NCBI RefSeq assembly: GCF_900102965.1
Contig: NZ_FNGM01000009.1
Coordinates: forward strand, 172,225-236,224
DNA: 64,000 nucleotides
Direction: 5' to 3'
Origin: Paenibacillus jilunlii
GTDB taxonomy: Bacteria > Bacillota > Bacilli > Paenibacillales > Paenibacillaceae
Position 1 is the stretch's first letter. Every line of letters begins with the position of its first letter. Shown piece by piece: positions 28,104 to 36,326 of this stretch. The position numbers were made by a program, and so were the translations under genes. The notes beneath the pieces were generated by a model. That model was not told the DNA's origin and made no database searches. It saw nothing but the letters and a program-made list of their open reading frames with translations.

Positions 28104-28140
28104 GCTTATGTTTAGTTTCTATGGTTAGGAATTACGTTCT

Positions 28141-28195
28141 TAACCCAAACACCCCTCACACCAGGACTGCCTGGATGTGAGGGGTGTTTGGGTTA
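28141..28195. terminator. strong bidirectional terminator
   Basis: A perfect 20-bp stem (TAACCCAAACACCCCTCACA with its complement at 28176-28195) encloses a further CCAGG/CCTGG hairpin. It separates the convergent alpha-galactosidase and FMN reductase genes. Confidence 0.85.
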
Positions 28196-28225
28196 TTGGG
28201 TGGCCTGATCTTTTACACAGGTGCT

Positions 28226-28765
28226 TCAGCGGAGTGTCTTCAGCGCACCGCTCCAGGCAACGACCTGATCCAGCATGCCGTTTACGTTCGTAAGATGAAG
28301 CTCCGCCGGCTTGAAGGTCTGTCCGTTCTCAAAGTCAGTGAAAAGGGATAACGCCGGATGAATACGGACATCCGCGATAGACAGCTCGCCCAGAATGCCG
28401 CGCAGATGTTCAGCCGCGCGGGCGCCTCCGACAGAGCCATAGCTTACAATCCCTGCAGCTTTATTGTTCCATGCTTCCCGGGCATAATCCAGAGCGTTCT
28501 TAAGCGCGCCGGTAATGCTGTGATTGTACTCCGCTACGATAAAGACAAAGCCGTCCAGTGCATTCAGCTTGTCATTCCAACGCCCGGCTTGTTCCGAAGC
28601 ATCCGCTTCGCCCAGTAATGGCAGCTTAAAATCCGCAATATCCACAATTTCATAAGCAGCGTCGCCGCGCTGGTCGGCAATGCCTTTTACCCATTCACCC
28701 ACCTGCGGGCTTAAACGGCCTTGGCGCGTGCTTCCCAGAATAATACCAATATTCAATGCAGACAT
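28226..28765 (-). CDS. NADPH-dependent FMN reductase family protein
   Basis: A 179-residue flavodoxin-like protein. The N-terminal IGIILGSTRQGRLSPQVGEW is the phosphate-binding loop for FMN, and FVFIVAEYNHSITGALKNAL is the second FMN contact. SYGSVGGARAAEHLRG follows. Members reduce quinones, azo dyes or metals with NAD(P)H. It is monocistronic. The physiological substrate is unknown. Confidence 0.9.
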   Translation of the reverse strand: MSALNIGIILGSTRQGRLSPQVGEWVKGIADQRGDAAYEIVDIADFKLPLLGEADASEQAGRWNDKLNALDGFVFIVAEYNHSITGALKNALDYAREAWNNKAAGIVSYGSVGGARAAEHLRGILGELSIADVRIHPALSLFTDFENGQTFKPAELHLTNVNGMLDQVVAWSGALKTLR

Positions 28766-28897
28766 GATTGATCCTCCTCAAAAATAATGTATTCTCAATC
28801 TTATTTCCATTATATACTTCGAAGGATTAATTTATCCTGATAAAACGGCACGCCTCCCCGCAAGCGCCAGAGGAAAAAAGGAACTTTATGGGATTAT

Positions 28898-29893
28898 TTA
28901 TTTTGGCAGGGAGCTGCGCAGCAGCTGGCTTTTATTCTTAACGTTCACTTGCTCTGTTCCCTGCTCCTGACTGGCCGGTACCGCCCGGCTGCGGAAAATA
29001 GTAACCAGCACTACTGAGGCAATAATGATCACGGCGGCTGTCAGCGTATTGAAGGTGAGCTCCTCGCCAGCGAGCAGCCAGCCTAAGAACACGGCAACCA
29101 CCGGATTCACGAACGCATAGGTTGAAACCAGGGCAGCATCGGCGTTTTTGAGCAGCCAGATGTAGGCGGTGTAGCCTATTATCGAGCCGAAGACGATTAG
29201 ATAACCCAGAGCGGCATACGACCGGAGGGAAATGGCTGGAACGTCCATCTTGGACCAGTCACCGGTAAAATAGGAGAAAATCAGCAGCAGCGCGCCACCT
29301 GTCAGCATTTGCGCAGCCGTTGACATCAGCGGAGAATCCGGCATCCGGGCGCTGCGCGAGTAGATGGACCCTGCCGCCCAACTAAGGGACGCTGCAAGCA
29401 GAGTAATAATGCCGGTCAGGTCTGTTGCCGTGCCATTATCCCTCTGCCCCGGCTGAAAGACCAGAACGGCGATGCCCAGCAGTCCAAGCACAATGCCTGC
29501 GATAACGCCGGTAGTTGGACGCTTCCCACTGCGGCTAAGCCAGCCGAACAGCATCATCCAGACGGGAACAGCGGCGACAATCAGGGAAGCAATCGATGAA
29601 GAGACTCTTTGCTCCGACCAGGCCACCAGTCCGTTCCCGCCAAGCAGCAGCAGCGTACCGACGATAGCTGAAGCTCTCCATTCACGCCCTGCCGGGCGCT
29701 TGGCCCCGCTTAATCTGGAAATGACATAGAGTACAGCTCCGGCCACAAAAAAGCGGATTCCCGCCATCAAAAAAGGCGGCATCGTCTCAATGGCAATCTT
29801 CATGCCGACATAAGTGCCTCCCCAAAACAAATAAACGGACAACAACGCTATGCCAACCAAGTACACTGAATTCGCCTTGGCCCTTTGCTTCAT
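28898..29893 (-). CDS. DMT-superfamily exporter (EamA)
   Basis: A 331-residue membrane protein with ten predicted helices in two EamA repeats. The first reads YLFWGGTYVGMKIAIETMPP; the second half has WAAGSIYSRSARMPD, then YAFVNPVVAVFLGWLLAGE. Members export amino acids or metabolites. ATG at 29893 is used because the AGGGTGAG site fits it better than the GTG six bases earlier. Two TTGTACAA palindromes lie 52 bp apart upstream (centres 29983.5 and 30035.5). Confidence 0.85.
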   Translation of the reverse strand: MKQRAKANSVYLVGIALLSVYLFWGGTYVGMKIAIETMPPFLMAGIRFFVAGAVLYVISRLSGAKRPAGREWRASAIVGTLLLLGGNGLVAWSEQRVSSSIASLIVAAVPVWMMLFGWLSRSGKRPTTGVIAGIVLGLLGIAVLVFQPGQRDNGTATDLTGIITLLAASLSWAAGSIYSRSARMPDSPLMSTAAQMLTGGALLLIFSYFTGDWSKMDVPAISLRSYAALGYLIVFGSIIGYTAYIWLLKNADAALVSTYAFVNPVVAVFLGWLLAGEELTFNTLTAAVIIIASVVLVTIFRSRAVPASQEQGTEQVNVKNKSQLLRSSLPK

Positions 29894-29979
29894 GCACACT
29901 CACCCTCTCTGTAAATAAATATGTACCTGCACAATTGTTAGATCCGTTAAGTAAGCTTAGTGGGCCGGAATTTTGCACG

Positions 29980-30040
29980 TTGTACAATATTATGTGCCAA
30001 AGCACGCTTAAACGGTGAAAAATCATGCCTATTGTACAAT
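29980..30040. promoter_or_regulatory. pair of TTGTACAA palindromes
   Basis: TTGTACAA at 29980-29987 and ATTGTACAAT at 30031-30040 are centred 52 bp apart upstream of the DMT exporter gene. Paired palindromes at about five helical turns suit a dimeric repressor with looping. A related GTGTACAATT lies near 31413 at the sugar importer promoter. Confidence 0.35.
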
Positions 30041-30133
30041 GGACGGGGCTTCGTAGGCTACAAGCCTTATTCACCCCCAAGTTGAATTTGTTCTTTTTAG
30101 AAAGTGCTTGCGAAGAAACAGATGAGATAATGT

Positions 30134-30216
30134 AAGTTGGAAAAAAGGGAGCTTAATTAGGCCATATTCCTCTGTCAGGGGCGAAAAAGGATGAATTAGT
30201 GTACCTTTTTCCACTT
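30134..30216. repeat. 83-bp element with inverted ends, copy 1
   Basis: The ends are AAGTTGGAAAAAAGG and CCTTTTTCCACTT. The core includes TTAATTAGGCCATATTCCTC. The reverse complement of 40644-40724 aligns with it from end to end. No coding potential. It looks like a miniature inverted-repeat element. Confidence 0.6.
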
Positions 30217-30316
30217 AGAATTCACAGTGTTCACAGAGGGTCCTCCAGACAACGTTAAACTAAAAACCAAAACGGCTGCATTGTCCATTGATGGGCGGTA
30301 TAGCCACTTTGTTCGG

Positions 30317-30620
30317 AACAACGGCAGAAATACCGTTGTTCATCGCCCGCGGACCGGTTTGCCCAGAAACAACGCTAGAAACGCCGTTGTTCAACATCCG
30401 CGGGCCAGTTTGCCCTGAAACAACGGCAGAAATGCCGTTGGTCAACGCCCGCGGACCGGTTTGCCCAGAAACAACGGCAGAAATACCGTTGTTCAACGTC
30501 CGCGGACCGGTTTGCCCAGAAACAACGGCAGAAACGCCGTTGTTCAACATCCGCGGGCCAGTTTGCCCTGAAACAACGGCAGAAATGCCGTTGGTCAACG
30601 CCCGCAGGCCGGTATACTCT
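30317..30620. repeat. tandem array of six palindromes, 51-bp period
   Basis: Six units start at 30317, 30368, 30419, 30470, 30521 and 30572. Each holds a near-palindrome, best with arms AACAACGGCA and TGCCGTTGTT around GAAA, followed by a semi-conserved ~27-bp linker (CCGCGGGCCAGTTTGCCC type). Some copies have arm mismatches. The array is open in several frames only because 51 is a multiple of three; the 17-residue peptide repeats lack a start context and are not a gene. The array lies downstream of the GbsR-like gene. No spacer diversity and no cas genes argue against CRISPR. Confidence 0.75.
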
Positions 30621-30711
30621 CAAAGCTCAACATATAGCTCACTTTTCGCTTACTTGCCGCCCAGTTGAGGCTCACCCGCAGCATAACTGCCGTACAGCTC
30701 CGGCTCAGCCT

Positions 30712-31278
30712 TTACTCCCTGCCGGGCAGCCCGGCCCCGCCGAAGAACTCCCCTTCCTCCAGTCCCGACACAAACCGCTGCAGCCAGGCATAATATTCTA
30801 CCGCATGCTGGAGCTTATCCAGATCCCGCAGGCAGGCCTGCCGCTCTTCTTCGGGAGTGTCTGCCGCCTGGGTCAGCGCCTGGAGTTCAGGCATCACCGT
30901 GCCCATCGCCTCCTGCATGACATCGATTTCCCGCTGAAGCTTCAGGCTGAAGAAGTTTTTGAATGCCTGAAAAAAATCTGTTTCAGCAACATACAGCTCT
31001 TTCCGCTCGCGTTTCTCGTCCAGCCTGGTCACCATCCGGGAAGCGATCAGGGAACGGACACCGTAGCTCATATTGCTTTTGCTCATATTCATGACCTGCT
31101 TCATTTCCTCCAGCGTCATCGGCTTGTCCTCAAAGAACATGATCCCGTAGAGCTGCCCAAAGGAATAATTGGCTCCATACAGATCCATCGTCTGCGCTAT
31201 CGCATCAATCATGGGACGCAGCAGCTGCTCCCTTGGTGATAAATGCTGGTTGTCCCCGCCAAATGCGGCCTGTTTCAT
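30712..31278 (-). CDS. GbsR/MarR-family transcriptional regulator
   Basis: A 188-residue winged-helix protein. The DNA-binding domain (about 35-100) reads YGANYSFGQLYGIMFFEDKP, then MTLEEMKQVMNMSKSNMSYG, the GbsR family pattern, and a helical C-terminal half follows. GbsR relatives control choline and glycine-betaine genes. None of those is adjacent; a sugar ABC importer is divergent instead. ATG at 31278 is set by AAGGTG 6 nt upstream; the frame extends 26 codons further without a site. Two TTACACAATT sequences (near 31319 and 31360) lie in the shared promoter region as possible operators. Confidence 0.75.
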   Translation of the reverse strand: MKQAAFGGDNQHLSPREQLLRPMIDAIAQTMDLYGANYSFGQLYGIMFFEDKPMTLEEMKQVMNMSKSNMSYGVRSLIASRMVTRLDEKRERKELYVAETDFFQAFKNFFSLKLQREIDVMQEAMGTVMPELQALTQAADTPEEERQACLRDLDKLQHAVEYYAWLQRFVSGLEEGEFFGGAGLPGRE

Positions 31279-31428
31279 TCGCTGCACCTTCACTCTTTTT
31301 AGAATCGTTCCCTCTACATTACACAATTCTGATGCTTCATTGCAGCTTCCGTGCAAATTTTACACAATTTCCGAACGATGTTTACCTCCGCTTGACCACA
31401 AGGCCGTGTCATGAGTGTACAATTTTTT

Positions 31429-31457
31429 TTGAACAGAGAGCTTTCCTCTGCATTATA
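31429..31457 (+). promoter_or_regulatory. promoter of the sugar importer
   Basis: TTGAAC (31429-31434) and ATTATA (31452-31457) are 17 bp apart. GTGTACAATT and a T tract precede the -35. A start near 31464 places the promoter after the upstream ATG at 31411, supporting the later start of the permease. Confidence 0.5.
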
Positions 31458-31497
31458 CCGCAAAACAAAGCTGATGGAATGGGGTATCGGAACAAAA

Positions 31498-32379
31498 ATG
31501 ACACGCTCAAAGTTTATTAGCGGCTTAAAGCCCGTGCTGTTCACGCTGCCGGCGATGGTACCGTTCGTTCTGTTCTGGCTGGCGCCGCTGTTGTATGTGC
31601 TGTATCTCAGCTTCACGGAATGGGATTTTATGAGCCCGGAGAAGACTTTTGTCGGATTACAAAATTATGCCGATCTCTTCAGCAATCCGGCCTTTTACAA
31701 AGCACTGAGAGTAACCTTGCTCTTCTGTGCGGGCAGTGTGCTGCCGATCATCCTGCTGGGACTCGGACTTGCGCTGCTGATGAACCGCAAGCTGAAAGGC
31801 TCCGCCATTTATCAGGTGCTGCTGTTCTCGCCATGGGTCACGCCAACCGTCGCTGTATCCATTGTCTGGTCGTGGATCTATGAGCCTGAGGTCGGCCTTG
31901 CCAATACAGTGCTGGATGTCCTCGGGCTCGAAAAAATCGGCTGGCTGCAGGACCCCAAATGGGCGCTTGCTGGAGTCCTTCTGGTCACCATCTGGAAATC
32001 CATGGGCTGGGCGATGATCTTTTATCTGGTGGCGCTGCGGAATGTGCCTTCAGATCTGCTTGAAGCGGGGGACCTCGATGGCGCAAGCGCAACACAAAAG
32101 TTCTTTCGCATCACCCTGCCGCTGATCTCGCCAACCACCCTGTTTCTGTTCGTGGTTCAGCTTATCCAGGCGCTTCAGGCCTACGATCAGATTAATGTGC
32201 TGACCCAAGGCGGCCCCTCCGGCTCTACCCGCACGCTGCTGTATCTGTATTATCAATCCGCCTTCGAATCCTTTCAGATCGGAGAGGCTTCCAGTGTAGC
32301 TGTCGTTCTTGTCATCATCTGCATGCTGCTGTCCGTATTCTCCTTTGGCGTCAGCAAGCGGACGACGCATTATCAATAA
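31498..32379 (+). CDS. CUT1 sugar ABC permease, MalF type
   Basis: A 293-residue permease with six helices. The N-terminal PVLFTLPAMVPFVLFWLAPL is followed by LYLSFTEWDFMSP, and the EAA loop reads DLLEAGDLDGASATQKFFRI, which contacts the ATPase. CUT1 importers carry di- and oligosaccharides. The start is uncertain: 31498 fits family N-termini and the promoter position, though its ribosome binding site is weak; the frame is open from 31411. No ATPase gene is in this operon, so a shared MsmX-type ATPase is expected. Confidence 0.88.
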   Translation: MTRSKFISGLKPVLFTLPAMVPFVLFWLAPLLYVLYLSFTEWDFMSPEKTFVGLQNYADLFSNPAFYKALRVTLLFCAGSVLPIILLGLGLALLMNRKLKGSAIYQVLLFSPWVTPTVAVSIVWSWIYEPEVGLANTVLDVLGLEKIGWLQDPKWALAGVLLVTIWKSMGWAMIFYLVALRNVPSDLLEAGDLDGASATQKFFRITLPLISPTTLFLFVVQLIQALQAYDQINVLTQGGPSGSTRTLLYLYYQSAFESFQIGEASSVAVVLVIICMLLSVFSFGVSKRTTHYQ

Positions 32380-32411
32380 CCCTTACATTTTGCAAAAGGA
32401 GGTCTCACCGC

Positions 32412-33254
32412 TTGCGTATACTCACACGGCTGGGCGGCCCGGTCCGCCATCTCTTTTTTGCCGCGCTTGCCCTGCTGATGGCTTTTCCCTTCTATTGGAT
32501 GGTCACCAGCGCACTGAAAACCAATGATGAAATCTGGCGCTCCCCGCCTACGCTCTGGCCTGAAGTGCCGCTCTGGGGCAATTTTGCCGCAGCCTGGAAT
32601 GAGGCTCCGTTCGCAAGATACATGGGCAACAGCGTTTTCGTCGCTGCTTCCATTGTCATTCTGCAGATCATCAACTCCGGCATGATGGCTTATGCGCTGA
32701 CACATATGAAATTCCGCCTGAAGGGACTTTTTGCCGGAGTCATTCTGTTTGGTTATATGGTTCCGGCTACCGCAGTTTACCTGCCCGGCTATCTTGTGCT
32801 GTCCGAGCTGCATCTGCTGAATTCCTATGCCGGCCTGATTCTCTCCAACTGTGTAAGCATCTTCGCGATCTTTCTGATCCGGCAAGCGTTCCTGCAGGTC
32901 TCGCATGAGCTGGTGGAGGCCGGTGAAGTGGATGGCGCCTCGCATATGCGGATTCTATGGACCGTGCTGGTGCCGATCACCAGATCCTCCTTTGCTGTGC
33001 TGGCACTGATTACCTTCATTGATCAGTACAACAATTATTTCTGGCCGATGCTGATTACCAAAGATCCTGACCTGCAGTTGGTTTCGGCTGGTCTGCGCAG
33101 CTTTTTCGTGGAAGGAGGTGCATACGGATTACAATGGCCGCTGATCATGGCCGCCAGCGCCTTCACCATCGCCCCGCTGCTGCTTGTCTTCCTGCTGGCG
33201 CAGAAAACGATTATGCAAAGTGTCAATATGACGGCAGGTTCAAGTAAAGGCTGA
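32412..33254 (+). CDS. CUT1 sugar ABC permease, MalG type
   Basis: A 280-residue permease with six helices. It has LLMAFPFYWMVTSALKTNDE near the N-terminus and the EAA loop VSHELVEAGEVDGASHMRIL. It starts with TTG; AAAGGAGG is 9 nt upstream and no ATG is near. It follows the MalF-type gene by 32 bp. Confidence 0.9.
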   Translation: MRILTRLGGPVRHLFFAALALLMAFPFYWMVTSALKTNDEIWRSPPTLWPEVPLWGNFAAAWNEAPFARYMGNSVFVAASIVILQIINSGMMAYALTHMKFRLKGLFAGVILFGYMVPATAVYLPGYLVLSELHLLNSYAGLILSNCVSIFAIFLIRQAFLQVSHELVEAGEVDGASHMRILWTVLVPITRSSFAVLALITFIDQYNNYFWPMLITKDPDLQLVSAGLRSFFVEGGAYGLQWPLIMAASAFTIAPLLLVFLLAQKTIMQSVNMTAGSSKG

Positions 33255-33282
33255 AATCTTACATTTATGAACAAAGAGGAGA

Positions 33283-34635
33283 ATGATGATGAACGTATTA
33301 AAAAGGTTGTCGGCGGTATCCATGATTGCAGGATTCACAGTGCTCACAGCGTGTAGCGGGAATTCTGCTTCGAATAACGTTACGGCGGGAGGCGGTGCCT
33401 CCGCAGCTCCTGCGGCAGATGCCGCCCCAGCCCAAAACGGACCGGTAACCATTGAATTCTGGTATGGACTCGGCGGTAAGCTAGGCGAAAATATGGAATC
33501 GCTCATTCAGAAATTCAACGCCTCGCAGCAGGAGGTCATCGTCAAAGGCATCGTGCAGGCGGACTACAGCGAAACCGAACAGAAGCTTCAGGCGGCCATT
33601 GCTACCGGCCAAGTTCCTGCAGCCGTGCTCTCCTCCAATATTGACTGGGCGCGCAAGGGGTATTTCGCTCCGATGGATGAGCTGATTGCAGAGCAGCCGG
33701 ATTTCAATAAAGAGGATTTTGTCCAAACCTTCCTGAAGCAGGGCCAGGTTGACGGCAAGCAGTATTTCCTCCCGATGTACGGAACGACACAGGTTATGTA
33801 TTACCGTAAGGATGCTTTTGAGAAAAGCGGGATTGACGCCAGCCAGCTGAAGACTTGGGAAGACCTCGCCGCAGCCGCTAAGAAAATGGCCGTCCAAGAT
33901 GGCGGCAAAACAAGCTTCTTCGGCTGGGAGCCGATGTGGGGCTCCGGCAATATGATCGATGCCGTGATGAGCAAGGGCGGCAGCATTCTTAGCGAGGACG
34001 GAACAAAAGTCACCATTGACTCTCCTGAGTGGGTAGAGACCTGGGACCTGTTCCGCAAATGGATTCATGAGGACAAAATCATGCGCATTCACTCCGGCGG
34101 ACAAGGCTGGGAGTACTGGTACAAGACCATTGACGATGTGATGAAAGGCCAGGCGGCAGGCTACACCGGCTCCAGCGGCGACCAGGGCGATCTGGATTTC
34201 AGCATCGTCTCGGCCATGGAGCAGCCGGGCTGGGCCGGAGCGGGTGAAGGGAAGCCGGTGGCAGAGGCCATTATGGCCGGCATTCCGGCCAAGGCTGGCG
34301 ATGCTGAGAAGCAGGCAGCTATGAAGTGGCTGACCTACTTCACGAATTCCGAGAACACCGCCTTCTGGTCGATTAACACGGGATATATTTCTGTCCGCCA
34401 GTCTGCGCTGAAAGATCCGGCATTCGTCTCGTTCAGCGAGACCAATCCGCAGATCAAAGTTCCATTGATGCAGGCATCCCACGCCTCCGCCCCGTTCCAG
34501 GACCCTACCGGGGGCAAAATCAGCGATGCGCTGAAAATCGCTGCCGACAAGGTGCAGATTGAGAATATTCCGGCGGCAGAAGCGCTTAAGGAAGCACAGC
34601 AAACCGCCCAGGCCGCGCTGGATAAAGTAAAATAA
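33283..34635 (+). CDS. sugar-binding lipoprotein of the CUT1 importer
   Basis: A 450-residue extracellular solute-binding protein. The signal peptide ends in the lipobox LTAC, so the mature protein is lipid-anchored at Cys near residue 25. A Gly/Ala/Pro linker (about 35-52) leads to a type 1 binding fold: TIEFWYGLGGKLGENMESLI, LPMYGTTQVMYYRKDAFEKS. Three ATG codons in a row follow AAAGAGGAG; the first is used. Aromatic residues typical of sugar sites are present (WEYWYKT). The substrate is unknown. Confidence 0.92.
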   Translation: MMMNVLKRLSAVSMIAGFTVLTACSGNSASNNVTAGGGASAAPAADAAPAQNGPVTIEFWYGLGGKLGENMESLIQKFNASQQEVIVKGIVQADYSETEQKLQAAIATGQVPAAVLSSNIDWARKGYFAPMDELIAEQPDFNKEDFVQTFLKQGQVDGKQYFLPMYGTTQVMYYRKDAFEKSGIDASQLKTWEDLAAAAKKMAVQDGGKTSFFGWEPMWGSGNMIDAVMSKGGSILSEDGTKVTIDSPEWVETWDLFRKWIHEDKIMRIHSGGQGWEYWYKTIDDVMKGQAAGYTGSSGDQGDLDFSIVSAMEQPGWAGAGEGKPVAEAIMAGIPAKAGDAEKQAAMKWLTYFTNSENTAFWSINTGYISVRQSALKDPAFVSFSETNPQIKVPLMQASHASAPFQDPTGGKISDALKIAADKVQIENIPAAEALKEAQQTAQAALDKVK

Positions 34636-34653
34636 GCGGTATATCGTATCAGG

Positions 34654-34752
34654 TGGAAACGGCTTAGCCGTCCTTAAAAGGACGGTATCCGTTTCAGCGA
34701 GAAATAGAAGGATAATTTATAGCGTGAAGCATATAAATTCTTATATTTTCGA
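34654..34752. repeat. ~100-nt two-hairpin element, copy 1
   Basis: GAAACGG and CCGTTTC enclose GTCC-TTAAAA-GGAC; then AGCGAGAAATA links to a second hairpin, AAGGAT with ATTCTT. The stretch 40388-40484 shares the plan and most bases. It lies 18 bp after the binding-protein gene. Confidence 0.55.
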
Positions 34753-34755
34753 GAA

Positions 34756-34801
34756 AGGGAAACTTTGCTATCCTGCATTAAGGAATAGCAAAGCTTCCCT
34801 A
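34756..34801. terminator. hairpin after the sugar importer
   Basis: AGGGAA-A-CTTTGCTAT pairs with ATAGCAAAG-C-TTCCCT around a ~14-nt loop. No strong T run follows on the plus strand, so efficiency is uncertain. Confidence 0.5.
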
Positions 34802-34852
34802 ACTACTTAAATAATATATGACGTGAATTATTAAATCTGAGGGGGTGGCAGC

Positions 34853-35851
34853 ATGCCTGAACTCATCACACCGCAAGGCGAACATTCCATATCCGCGATT
34901 CTGTTCGACAAGGATGGCACGCTGCTCCAGTTCATTTCCCTCTGGGGAAGCTGGGGCGAGTGTTTCCTGGAACAATTCACCCGGCAGCTGGCAAAGCGCG
35001 GTCTTGAATTCCCGGTTCAGCATCGGGCCTCCCTGCTGGGGACCGTTCACGATGCCAGGGGAAGAATTACCGGCTATGACCGCAATGGGCCCTTGGCCAT
35101 GGGGACGATGAGCGACCTGTACGCCATCCTGTCCTGGCAGGGCTACCTGCTCGGCTTATCCTGGGCCGAGTCCATGGAGCTGGTGGAGCTCTGCCGTCAG
35201 GAAGCGGATGCGCTGCTGGAGCGGAGCCGGCCGGTGCTCCCTCTTCCCGGTCTGCTCCCCTTCCTGGACCAATGCGCAGCGAGTGGTATAGCCCTCGCCG
35301 TAGTAACCGCCGACGAAACGGCGGCGGCGGAAAACCACCTCCGCTGGCTTGGCATCCGCGGATATTTCTCCGCCGTGATCGGCACGGATCAGGTTGAACG
35401 GGGCAAGCCATTCCCCGATATGGCGCTGCTGGCCTGTGAGCGGCTGGGGGTACAGCCTGCCGAGGCTGCCGTGATCGGCGATACGAACGGCGATATGCGA
35501 ATGGCCAAAGCTGCCGGGGCGGCTGTGGCCGTTGGGATTGCCGGCACGGCTAGCGCTGCAGCAGATCGCGGAATTACCAGCACGGCGGGCACAGTGGTGG
35601 ATGCCGGGGTTACTAGTTCGGCGGACCCCGTGGCGGGGATTACCAATGCGGTGGACGCAGCCGCGTATGGCGGGATTACTAAGGCGGTGGACACAGCCGG
35701 GTATGGCGGGATTACTAACACGGTGAACACGGCTGAGCATGGCAGGATTACTAAGGCGGTGGACACAGCGGCGGCGGGCTATCTTTTGCCGGATGCTGAT
35801 TCTATTGTGCAGTCCTATGCAGAACTAAGTATCGGAAGGAAAGCAAGATGA
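34853..35851 (+). CDS. HAD-family phosphatase with internal repeats
   Basis: A 332-residue HAD hydrolase. Motif I is ILFDKDGTLLQF, with the Asp nucleophile and general acid, motif II is LAVVTADET, motif III is the Lys of GKPFPD, and motif IV is VIGDTNGDMRMAKAAG. The cap is helical. After AVAVGIAGTAS a stretch of about 85 residues is inserted, including four 12-residue repeats of the pattern GGITKAVDTAGY. The normal end, GYLLPDADSIVQSYAEL, follows. Without the insert the length fits phosphoglycolate-phosphatase-like enzymes. GGGGGTGG precedes the ATG. The stop overlaps the SMR gene (ATGA). Confidence 0.85.
   Translation: MPELITPQGEHSISAILFDKDGTLLQFISLWGSWGECFLEQFTRQLAKRGLEFPVQHRASLLGTVHDARGRITGYDRNGPLAMGTMSDLYAILSWQGYLLGLSWAESMELVELCRQEADALLERSRPVLPLPGLLPFLDQCAASGIALAVVTADETAAAENHLRWLGIRGYFSAVIGTDQVERGKPFPDMALLACERLGVQPAEAAVIGDTNGDMRMAKAAGAAVAVGIAGTASAAADRGITSTAGTVVDAGVTSSADPVAGITNAVDAAAYGGITKAVDTAGYGGITNTVNTAEHGRITKAVDTAAAGYLLPDADSIVQSYAELSIGRKAR
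35633..35776 (+). repeat. 36-bp tandem repeats inside the HAD gene
   Basis: Four in-frame units follow GGCGGGATTACTAAGGCGGT then GGACACAGCCGGGTAT, each 36 bp (12 codons), with substitutions. Preceding GITSTAG and GVTSSAD segments look like older, more diverged units. Confidence 0.75.
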
Positions 35852-36189
35852 GGGCCGAAGGCGCATGGGCGTGGATTTTTCTGGCACTGGCGATTCTGTT
35901 CGAACTGTCTGGAACCATCTCTATGAAAATATCCCATGGCTTCACCCGGCTCTGGCCCTCTGTGCTGATGTTCCTGTTCTACGGGATCAGCTTCACCTCG
36001 CTGAATGTGGCGCTCACCTCCATCAAGGTCGGGGTAGCTTATGCGGTATGGTCAGGCGCGGGAATCATTCTGATTTCCCTAGTGGGGGCGGTGTATTTCG
36101 GGGAACGGCTGACCCTGTCCTCCCTCTTGTGGGTATCTGTGATTGTGGCTGGGATTGTGGGCCTGAACATTAGCGCCAAGGGGCATTAA
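35848..36189 (+). CDS. SMR-family small multidrug transporter
   Basis: A 113-residue protein with four helices, the normal SMR length. The essential membrane Glu lies in the first helix (LALAILFELSGTISMKISHG), and the signature AYAVWSGAGIILISLVGAVY is in the third. SMR proteins exchange cationic drugs, guanidinium or polyamines for protons, usually as dimers. It overlaps the HAD gene, so the two are co-translated. No second SMR subunit is adjacent. Confidence 0.92.
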   Translation: MRAEGAWAWIFLALAILFELSGTISMKISHGFTRLWPSVLMFLFYGISFTSLNVALTSIKVGVAYAVWSGAGIILISLVGAVYFGERLTLSSLLWVSVIVAGIVGLNISAKGH

Positions 36190-36326
36190 AAGTTAACATT
36201 ATTAACGGCGGCCCCTCTCCACCCAATCTGATCCGTGAACCGGACGATCCATGACGAAGCGGGCTGAAAATGTACAGAGTTGCTTTTATTCAGTTGATCA
36301 TGCAATCCAAGGAGGCTCTTTCGCGA

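Noticed and set aside
30260..30598. A 112-residue minus-strand reading frame with 17-residue repeats
   Set aside because: It arises because the 51-bp repeat is a multiple of three; several frames are open, there is no ribosome binding site, and the signal is in the DNA palindromes.
30317..30620. CRISPR array
   Set aside because: The linkers between palindromes are similar to one another rather than unique, units have substitutions, and no cas genes are present.
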